The notes under the pieces are model-generated. The model did not search any database. It was not told where the DNA came from and was given only the letters and a program-made list of their open reading frames with translations. From a bacterium (GTDB taxonomy: Bacteria > Planctomycetota > UBA1135 > UBA2386): a DNA stretch of 6,589 bases. The stretch is taken from contig DRKG01000293.1 of NCBI GenBank assembly GCA_011051855.1, positions 1-6,589 of the forward strand, written 5' to 3'. The position numbers and the translations under genes were made by a program. Shown here one piece after another: positions 1-5,907 of the stretch; position 1 is the first letter of the stretch, and the number at the start of each line of letters is the position of its first letter.

Positions 1-1
1 C

Positions 2-397
2 TGCATCGCGTGGGGCAACGCCGCGGCGCGCCGGTTCCAGGCGCGCGGTCGGGGTTGCATCGTCGGGGTCACCTCGGTGGCGCAGGACCGCGGCCGCATC
101 GGCCGGCCGGTCTACAACGCCAGCAAGGCCGGCATGGACACCTACCTGGAAGCGCTGCGCAACCGCCTCTGGCGGCACGGCGTGCAGGTCACGACGATTC
201 GGCCGGGCTTCGTCGAAACGCCGATGACGGCGGGCATGCAGCTCAAGGGCGCGATCTCGGCGGACCGGGCGGCGGAGCTGGTCCTGAAGGCGCGCGATCG
301 CAAGGCGGCGATCGCCTACGTGCCGGCGAAGTGGCGGCTGATCATGTTCGTGATTCGCAACATCCCTTCGTTCGTGTTCCGCAAGCTGTCGATCTGA
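2..397 (+). CDS. dprE2: Short-chain dehydrogenase/reductase, DprE2-like (3' part only)
   Basis: The gene enters from the left edge; 131 residues to a TGA at 395-397 are visible, about the C-terminal half of a ~250-residue SDR. The catalytic serine lies in GVTS (visible residue 25) and the YxxxK pair in VYNASK (Y38, K42). The Rossmann glycine motif is outside the window. After the active site it reads IRPGFVETPM, as in classical SDRs. Its C-terminus, RLIMFVIRNIPSFVFRKLSI, closely resembles the remembered end of mycobacterial DprE2 (pattern RYVMxxLRHIPxxIFRKLPI), an unusual tail for a generic SDR. DprE2 is the NADH-dependent reductase that turns the 2-keto intermediate into decaprenyl-phospho-arabinose. 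The DprE1-like oxidase gene 68 bases downstream on the same strand supports a two-enzyme epimerase operon. The lipid carrier and true substrate are inferred; a different polyprenyl sugar is possible. Confidence 0.8.
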   Translation, partial: CIAWGNAAARRFQARGRGCIVGVTSVAQDRGRIGRPVYNASKAGMDTYLEALRNRLWRHGVQVTTIRPGFVETPMTAGMQLKGAISADRAAELVLKARDRKAAIAYVPAKWRLIMFVIRNIPSFVFRKLSI

Positions 398-465
398 GAG
401 TCGATGACGGATGTGGATCGGGCTAGGCAGTTCCCTCGGCAGGTCTCGATGATGGTGTCGTTTCC

Positions 466-1878
466 ATGAAGGCCTGGGTCGACGAACAGGTGACTGGCTT
501 CGGCATGTCGGTCGGCGGGCCGGCGAAGGTGTTGCGGCCCGAGACGGTCGAGCAGCTCGCCGATGCGTTCGCCGAGGTGCGGAAGGACGGCGGCAACGTG
601 GCGTTGCGCGGAGCCGGCTGCAGCTACGGCGATGCGTCGACCAACGTCGGCGGGCGGGTGCTCGACCTGACCCGGATGAACCGCATCCTGTCGTTCGATC
701 CGGCGTCCGGCGTCGCGGTGTGCGAACCGGGTGTGACCGTGCGCGATTTGTGGCGGCGCTCGATCCGCGACGGCTACTGGCCGCGCGTCGTCAGCGGCAC
801 GATGGCCGTGTCGATGGGCGGTGCGGCGGCGATGAACATCCACGGCAAGAACAACTACGCGCTCGGTTCGTTCGGCGAATGTGTGCGGTCGTTCGAGCTG
901 ATGACGGCCGCCGGCGAGATCGTGCGGTGTTCGCGCGACGAGCGGCCCGAGCTGTTCCACGCGGCGATCGGCGGCTTCGGCATGCTCGGTTGCTTCACCC
1001 GGCTCGAGATCGAGACCAAGCGCGTGCATTCCGGGCGCATGCGCGTCTGGGGCATCGTCGCCGACGACCTCGACCACAACCTGCAGATCCTCGAAGACCT
1101 GCACGAACAAGCCGACTACCTGGTGTCGTGGCTCGACTTCCACGGCAAGGGTGTCGCGCTCGGGCGCGGCATCATGCACCGCGCCGATCAGATGCAGCCC
1201 GGCGAGGATCCCGACGGCCTGCGCTTCTTCGACCCGGCGCTGCAGGACGTGCCGACGACGCTGTTCGGCGTGGTGCCGAAAGGCTGGCTGTGGCCCGGCA
1301 TGTGGGCGGCGGTCGCACTGAAGCAGGTGCACCTGGTCAACTGGCTGAAGTTCCGGGCCGGTTCCGGCGAACAGCGCAAGTCGCCCTACCTGCAGACGCA
1401 CGGCGCGTTCCACTTCCTGCTCGACTACGTGCCGCGCTGGCAGTGGATGACCAAGCCGGGCGGCCTGATCCAGTTCCAGCCGTTCGTGCCGAAGGCCGAG
1501 GCGTCGCGGGTGCTTCGCCGGCTGATCGAAATGTGCCAGGAGCGCGGCTTCGTGCCGTATCTGGGAGTGCTCAAGAAGCACCGCCCCGACCCCTTCTTGA
1601 TGACGCACGCGGTCGACGGCTACTCGATGGCGATGGACATCGCCGTCAGCACCAACCGACGCCGTCGAGAAGAGCTGTGGCGGCATTGCCGCGAGATGGC
1701 CGACATCGTGCTCGATGCCGGTGGGCGGTTCTACTACGCCAAGGACGCGGTGCTGCAGGAGTCGTCGTTCGCCAAGGTGCACGGTGGCGACGCGGTGGCG
1801 AAGTTCCGTGCGCTGAAGCAACAGTGGGACCCGCAGGGCATGCTGCAGACGGACCTGTCGCGGCGGCTGGGGGTCTGA
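466..1878 (+). CDS. dprE1: FAD-linked oxidase, DprE1-like (polyprenyl-phospho-ribose 2-oxidase)
   Basis: The protein has 470 residues, close to mycobacterial DprE1 (about 460). ATG 466 is the first start codon after the in-frame TAG at 424; no clear Shine-Dalgarno precedes it. The N-terminal FAD domain (about 20-180) has the pyrophosphate loop RGAGCSYGDAS (48-58) and MNIHGKNNYALGSFG (123-137), matching the DprE1 HGKN loop around His132. The substrate domain has SWLDF (221-225) and LIQFQPFVP (334-342), resembling DprE1 LQYQFVIP with its two active-site glutamines. The C-terminus has FYYAKD (422-427), whose K426 aligns with catalytic Lys418, and ends TDLSRRLGV like DprE1 SDMARRLEL. The expected reaction is FAD-dependent oxidation of the ribose 2-hydroxyl on a polyprenyl phosphate at the membrane, followed by reduction by the upstream SDR. 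The position of mycobacterial Cys387 is alanine (A389), and Asn385 is serine (S387). Alternative: another VAO-family sugar or alcohol oxidase. Confidence 0.85.
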   Translation: MKAWVDEQVTGFGMSVGGPAKVLRPETVEQLADAFAEVRKDGGNVALRGAGCSYGDASTNVGGRVLDLTRMNRILSFDPASGVAVCEPGVTVRDLWRRSIRDGYWPRVVSGTMAVSMGGAAAMNIHGKNNYALGSFGECVRSFELMTAAGEIVRCSRDERPELFHAAIGGFGMLGCFTRLEIETKRVHSGRMRVWGIVADDLDHNLQILEDLHEQADYLVSWLDFHGKGVALGRGIMHRADQMQPGEDPDGLRFFDPALQDVPTTLFGVVPKGWLWPGMWAAVALKQVHLVNWLKFRAGSGEQRKSPYLQTHGAFHFLLDYVPRWQWMTKPGGLIQFQPFVPKAEASRVLRRLIEMCQERGFVPYLGVLKKHRPDPFLMTHAVDGYSMAMDIAVSTNRRRREELWRHCREMADIVLDAGGRFYYAKDAVLQESSFAKVHGGDAVAKFRALKQQWDPQGMLQTDLSRRLGV

Positions 1879-1984
1879 GGCGGGGAATCGGGGGCGGTGC
1901 GCGACGGCGGGCGCGATCGGGCTGCCTGCTGGGCTGCCAACGTGGAGTCGTCGTCAGAGGCCGCCCACGATTCCGAGCCCCTGA

Positions 1985-1998
1985 GTCCCGATCGGGAC
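1985..1998. repeat. Perfect 14-base palindrome GTCCCGATCGGGAC
   Basis: The sequence GTCCCGATCGGGAC equals its own reverse complement. It sits just past the point (about 2003) where recognisable coding similarity of the decayed minus-strand gene stops, and about 107 bases downstream of the oxidase stop codon. It could be a protein-binding site, a junction left by an insertion, or chance. A hairpin would need a small loop taken from its centre and no T-run follows, so a classical intrinsic terminator is unlikely. Confidence 0.4.
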
Positions 1999-2002
1999 AG
2001 AT

Positions 2003-2350
2003 CCTGCCGCTACGCCAGCGAAGCTCCTGCGTCTTGTTGGCCTTCGACCGGAAGACCTGCCAGGTCATGCAGGGCTCGACGGCCGAGAGCACGCAGATCG
2101 GTCCGGATCGGATCGGGTTGTCGTGAAGGAAGCCGAGCGCAACGTCCTCCTTGCGGATGTGGCTCGAGGCGAGGTGGCGGGTCGGGATGGCCAGCCTCTT
2201 GGCACTCGTCGCGACCTCATCGCGGAGCATCTTCGTCACGGCCTGGACGAAGGTGCCGAACTGCTTCAAGAGCACGCCCTGGCGGTCGAGCGCGGCGAGC
2301 TTGCCCTTGACGGCGCCGAGGAGTGCGGCATCGACTGCTGGCCCGTGCCA
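2003..2350 (-). pseudogene. Truncated remnant of a multicopy transposon-like protein family
   Basis: Read on the minus strand from 2350 to 2003, one frame gives 116 uninterrupted residues that look like true protein, unlike the arginine-rich noise around them. Landmarks are GAVKGKLAALDRQGVLLKQF near residues 12-31, TKMLRDEV (39-46), SHIRKEDVA (63-71), RSGPICVLSAVEPCMTW (81-97) and KTQELRWR (106-113). From memory, this pattern (a GVLLK-F segment, a KED-A segment, then SGxICVLxxVEPCxT and a K-LELR segment) belongs to a large uncharacterised family present in many copies in planctomycete and related genomes. Members normally continue into a C-terminal half starting with a KCLHxYHY-like motif, absent here: after RSGR the translation becomes noise. 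The N-terminal segment is also missing and an in-frame TGA lies at 2353-2351. I read it as a fragment broken at both ends. An expressed short protein from the ATG at 2275 is possible but unlikely. Confidence 0.55.
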
Positions 2351-2437
2351 TCATGAGTGGATGACGAACGGGCTGTTCGAACTCCCGACCCCGGTGACCC
2401 ACACGTCGTTGGGCCTGGTTGCGTCGATCGCCTTCAG
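2351..2437 (-). pseudogene. Short beta-propeller-like repeat fragment (tentative)
   Basis: The minus-strand frame just upstream of the decayed gene reads LKAIDATRPNDVWVTG then VGSSNSPFVIHS and a TGA. The pattern A-x-PNDVW-x-x-G followed by PFV-x-H resembles one repeat of bacterial beta-propeller proteins (typically xNDVWAVG then a hydrophobic stretch and HWDG). Third codon positions are almost all G or C, as expected for a once-coding segment. Only one repeat is visible, with no start codon or Shine-Dalgarno. It overlaps the last codon and stop of the membrane-protein gene by a few bases in another frame. It may be a leftover from a rearrangement; chance similarity cannot be excluded. Confidence 0.3.
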
Positions 2438-2826
2438 CCCGGCGGGGAGGCTGGTTGCCAAGGGCCGCAAGCCTGGGCTGCGAGACTGCCGGCGAGCAGC
2501 ACGCCGATGTAGGGGAACAGCAGCGCGAACGCGAACCACCAGCCTTCGCGCCGAGCCGCCGTGCGCACCCGCTCGGCGCGGGTCGCGAAGGTCTCCAGCA
2601 GGGGGACGTCGCGGTAGGGGTCGAAGGTGCGGTCGTCGCGCAGCACGCCGAATGCGCTGACCGTGGCGCCGATCGGCAGCAGGGTGGCGCTGTGGCGGCG
2701 CGAACCGAACTCGAACTCGCCCCGCAGCCACGCATCGTCGTGCACGCTCAGCGAGCGCATCGGGAGTGCCGGCGCCCGGGCGAACAGGAACGTCTTCAGA
2801 CCCTGGCACCGCAGCATGAGCGCCAT
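2434..2826 (-). CDS. Small membrane protein with a GIDE-like C-terminal half
   Basis: This minus-strand gene encodes 130 residues, from ATG 2826-2824 to TGA 2436-2434. The start is chosen because GGAG lies six bases upstream. The frame stays open far upstream, but that part is antisense noise of the helicase gene. The protein has a soluble part with DDAWLRGEFEFG (30-41), a beta-rich stretch LLPIGATVSAFGVLRDD (49-65) and VPLLETFATRAERVRTAAR (74-92), then one hydrophobic segment WWFAFALLFPYIGVLLAG (96-113) and a short tail. The order G-x-x-V-x-x-x-G-x-L, then PLL, a charged helix and a membrane helix resembles the C-terminal half of bacterial GIDE-domain proteins (annotated as E3 ubiquitin ligase-like membrane proteins, function unknown). 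The usual N-terminal membrane helix and first half are absent, so it may be a shortened member. The propeller-like fragment begins right at its stop codon, so the 3' end may have been altered by rearrangement. Confidence 0.6.
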   Translation of the reverse strand: MALMLRCQGLKTFLFARAPALPMRSLSVHDDAWLRGEFEFGSRRHSATLLPIGATVSAFGVLRDDRTFDPYRDVPLLETFATRAERVRTAARREGWWFAFALLFPYIGVLLAGSLAAQACGPWQPASPPG

Positions 2827-2832
2827 CCCCCG

Positions 2833-2836
2833 CTCC
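2833..2836 (-). promoter_or_regulatory. Shine-Dalgarno GGAG for the membrane-protein gene
   Basis: On the minus strand GGAG is followed by six bases (CGGGGG) and ATG at 2826. It is one of the clearest ribosome-binding sites in the window and fixes the start of the 130-residue protein rather than the second ATG three codons in. Confidence 0.5.
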
Positions 2837-2881
2837 GCTTGTGCCCGCGGGCGATACGGGTTAGACTTCTCGGCCAGAGAA

Positions 2882-2896
2882 CCGGCAGCGTGCCGG
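2882..2896. repeat. Perfect 6-bp inverted repeat, CCGGCA-gcg-TGCCGG
   Basis: The stem is six perfect G/C-rich pairs with a three-base loop, 56 bases upstream of the minus-strand membrane-protein start. It would lie in the promoter or leader of that gene. No T-run follows on either strand, so it is not a classical terminator. It may be an operator, a leader hairpin or chance, since short inverted repeats are frequent in such GC-rich DNA. Confidence 0.3.
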
Positions 2897-3190
2897 GCAA
2901 GTACAACACAAGTAGCTGTCGGTCGCCTCGGCCGGGCAGTTCGTCGGCCGGCCCCTTCGGGCGTCGGTCTCAAGTCGAGGCACGAGATGGCCGATGCCAT
3001 CGTCAGTTGTGCAGCAATCCGACACCGTTCGGTTCGCACGGCTGGCAGCAACGATGATTCCGCCGTTCGCGACGGGTGGCGACCATGTGGGTCGGCCGAA
3101 GAACGCGGGCGCAGGCGCCGGGCAAGCCGGGCGCAACCAACAACCGAGACACGCACGGCGTCCAGCCACAGGTGGTGGCGCGCCGGCGAA

Positions 3191-3196
3191 GAGAAG
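3191..3196 (+). promoter_or_regulatory. Purine-rich possible ribosome site for the helicase
   Basis: GAGAAG lies eight bases before GTG 3205. The match to the anti-Shine-Dalgarno is weak, but its position supports GTG 3205 as the helicase start, as does the canonical SFESLGL N-terminus beginning there. Confidence 0.35.
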
Positions 3197-3204
3197 ATCC
3201 AGAA

Positions 3205-4434
<1,230 letters not shown>

Positions 4435-4439
4435 TCGGC

Positions 4440-5030
4440 ATGGTCGGAGCGGCCCGCAACGCGGCTTGGGTGGCGTGCTTGCCGTGTTGGCTCGTCTTGT
4501 GGGGTTGTGCCGGCGCGCCAGCGGTGACGCTCGCCGATCTGGCGGGACGGCGTCACGCGCCGCTCGAGGTCGCGCCGCAGCAGGTGCACGTGATCGTGTT
4601 CCTGAGCCAGGAATGCCCGATCGCCAACGCCTACGCGCCGACCCTGGCGCGATTGGCCGAGGACTGGCGAGACCAGCCGGTGCGCGTGTTCCTGGTCCAC
4701 GTCGACCCCGAACTGAGCGTTGCCGAAGCGCGCCGGCACCGCGACGACTACGGCCTACCGGGGGTGGTGCTGCGGGATCCGCGCCACGAACTCGCGCGCC
4801 GTCTGGGTATCACCCACACCCCCGAGGCCGTCGTGCTCTCCGATCGTGGGCTGGTCTACCGCGGTCGCATCGACGACCGCTGGCCCGCACTCGGCGTTCG
4901 TCGGCCGAAGGCGAGCGTGCACGATCTGCACGATGCCGTCGCGACCGCCCTCCGTGGCGAGGTCGTGCCCGGACCGTATCCCGAACCCACCGGTTGCCTC
5001 CTGCCCGAGCCCGCGCCGCGAGGGCGGTGA
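4440..5030 (+). CDS. Redoxin/thioredoxin-fold lipoprotein
   Basis: The protein has 196 residues from ATG 4440, five bases after the helicase stop; there is no Shine-Dalgarno, so translation may be coupled. The N-terminus has a short basic start, a hydrophobic stretch (about 9-21) and a lipobox-like LWGC with C23, suggesting export and lipid anchoring. The thioredoxin-like part includes VHVIVFLSQECPIANAYAP (49-67), RVFLVHVDPE (82-91), VLRDPRHELARRLGITHTPEAVVL (110-133, cis-proline P128) and YRGRIDDRW (140-148). The active-site region has a single cysteine (C59, CPIA) instead of CxxC; another lies near the end (GCLLPEP, C186). This layout, with an YRGRIDDR motif and a late GC pair, matches redoxin-domain proteins common in planctomycetes and relatives and often encoded near cytochromes. 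Function is unproven: a thiol peroxidase-like or single-cysteine reductant role is possible; disulfide exchange of CxxC type is unlikely. Confidence 0.8.
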   Translation: MVGAARNAAWVACLPCWLVLWGCAGAPAVTLADLAGRRHAPLEVAPQQVHVIVFLSQECPIANAYAPTLARLAEDWRDQPVRVFLVHVDPELSVAEARRHRDDYGLPGVVLRDPRHELARRLGITHTPEAVVLSDRGLVYRGRIDDRWPALGVRRPKASVHDLHDAVATALRGEVVPGPYPEPTGCLLPEPAPRGR

Positions 5031-5035
5031 GCGGT

Positions 5036-5794
5036 TCAGCCGAGGATCGCTTTGGCGGCGGCCGCGGGGTCGCTTGCCTGCACGAGTGAACGGAACACGT
5101 CGTCGAGGTGCTCGCCTTCGTCCTTGCCGGCTTCGGCGCGCAACTGCTCGGCGGTGCCGCAGGCGAGCAGTCGGCCCTTGTCGAGCACGGCGATCCGATG
5201 GGCGGTGTTCTCCACCACGTCGAGCAGGTGGCTGCAGTGCAGCACCGCGCCGCCGCGCTCGGCGAACTCGCGCATCAACTGCTTCACGATCAGCGTGGTG
5301 GTCACGTCCAGCCCGGACAGCGGTTCGTCGAACACCAGCAGTTTCGGATCGGTCAGGAGTGCCGCCGCGATCGACACCTTCTGCAGCATGCCCTTGCTGA
5401 AGGCGACCATCGGCTCGTCTTTGCGGTCGAGGATGCCGAATCCGGCGAGCATGCGTTCGGCACGCGGTGCGATCACCGCGTCGTCGAGATCGAACAGGCG
5501 GCCCTTGAGCAGCAGGAACTCCCATGGCGTCAGCGTGTCGTGCAGCCGGGCGACTTCGGGTAGGTAGCCGATCCGTCGACGCGCCTCCGGGTCGGCCAGT
5601 GCGTCGATGCCGGCGACGGAGACGCTGCCTGCGTCCGGCGTCAGCAGGCCGACCAGGCACTTCACCGTCGTCGATTTGCCGGCGCCGTTCGGCCCGAGCA
5701 GCGCCAGGATCTCGCCGGCCGCGATCCCGAGGTCGAGCCCGTGCAGGGCTACGAAGCTGCCGTAGGACTTGCGCAGGCCGGAGATTGCGAGCAT
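5036..5794 (-). CDS. ABC transporter ATP-binding protein
   Basis: This minus-strand gene encodes 252 residues, from ATG 5794 to TGA 5038-5036. The start fits the canonical opening MLAISGLRKSYGSFVAL. Motifs: Walker A GPNGAGKST (34-42); a Q-loop region IGYLPE (76-81) with P-E instead of glutamine, frequent in this exporter subgroup; signature FSKGMLQKV (132-140) in place of LSGGQ; Walker B and D-loop LLVFDEPLSGLD (152-163); H-loop histidine H189 in CSHLLD. This is the single-domain ATPase type that pairs with a separate membrane protein in drug, lipid or unknown-substrate exporters (DrrA/YtrB/CcmA-like group). No permease is in the window and the gene has no same-strand partner here, so the substrate cannot be inferred. 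Its stop is only five bases from that of the convergent redoxin gene, leaving no room for separate terminators. Confidence 0.92.
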   Translation of the reverse strand: MLAISGLRKSYGSFVALHGLDLGIAAGEILALLGPNGAGKSTTVKCLVGLLTPDAGSVSVAGIDALADPEARRRIGYLPEVARLHDTLTPWEFLLLKGRLFDLDDAVIAPRAERMLAGFGILDRKDEPMVAFSKGMLQKVSIAAALLTDPKLLVFDEPLSGLDVTTTLIVKQLMREFAERGGAVLHCSHLLDVVENTAHRIAVLDKGRLLACGTAEQLRAEAGKDEGEHLDDVFRSLVQASDPAAAAKAILG

Positions 5795-5907
5795 CGCCCT
5801 GATCTTGGCGCGCGGGGCTTGTCGGAGCCACCGCGGGCGTCGATTCTTGCGCCTTCCCCCGGTTGCGCACGGAACTCCGTCGGCCGGGTATCGTTCCGGT
5901 CCGCTGC
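5795..5907. promoter_or_regulatory. Divergent promoter region of the ABC ATPase and tonB-like genes
   Basis: These 113 bases separate two divergently transcribed starts and so should carry promoters for both. Candidate boxes such as TTGCGC and TATCGT (near 5890) are present, but spacing does not fit a standard sigma-70 promoter. The role is inferred from gene orientation only. Confidence 0.4.

Larger units (their letters stand above)
1879..2433. other. Gene-poor stretch with remnants only
   Basis: I see no intact gene between the oxidase stop and the stop of the minus-strand membrane protein. Bases 1879-1984 hold no recognisable feature: no start with a ribosome site, no RNA gene and no T-tract terminator. 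The rest contains a 14-base palindrome, a truncated minus-strand gene and a short propeller-like fragment, listed separately. Open frames run through the stretch on both strands, but their translations are arginine/proline-rich out-of-frame products typical of GC-rich DNA, except where noted. Confidence 0.6.
2827..3204. other. Divergent intergenic region between membrane-protein and helicase genes
   Basis: About 378 bases separate the two divergent starts, long for this window. No translation on either strand looks like protein. An upstream in-frame GTG (3076) and ATG (3085) would extend the helicase by about 40 arginine-rich residues without similarity to helicase N-termini, so I treat this stretch as leader. 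It must hold promoters for both genes, but I cannot place -10/-35 boxes with confidence. Small inverted repeats occur at 2882-2896 and around 2951-2962 (GCCC, loop CTTC, GGGC). I found no tRNA, riboswitch or cold-shock box I could defend. Confidence 0.5.

Noticed and set aside
316..1821. A 501-codon open frame on the minus strand opposite the oxidase gene
   Set aside because: Its translation is rich in His, Arg, Ala and Val with no domain; it is the antisense of a clear FAD oxidase and stays open because of the high GC content.
3076..3204. N-terminal extension of the helicase from GTG 3076 or ATG 3085
   Set aside because: The extra residues are basic low-complexity sequence without similarity to helicase N-termini, and the canonical SFESLGL start follows GTG 3205.
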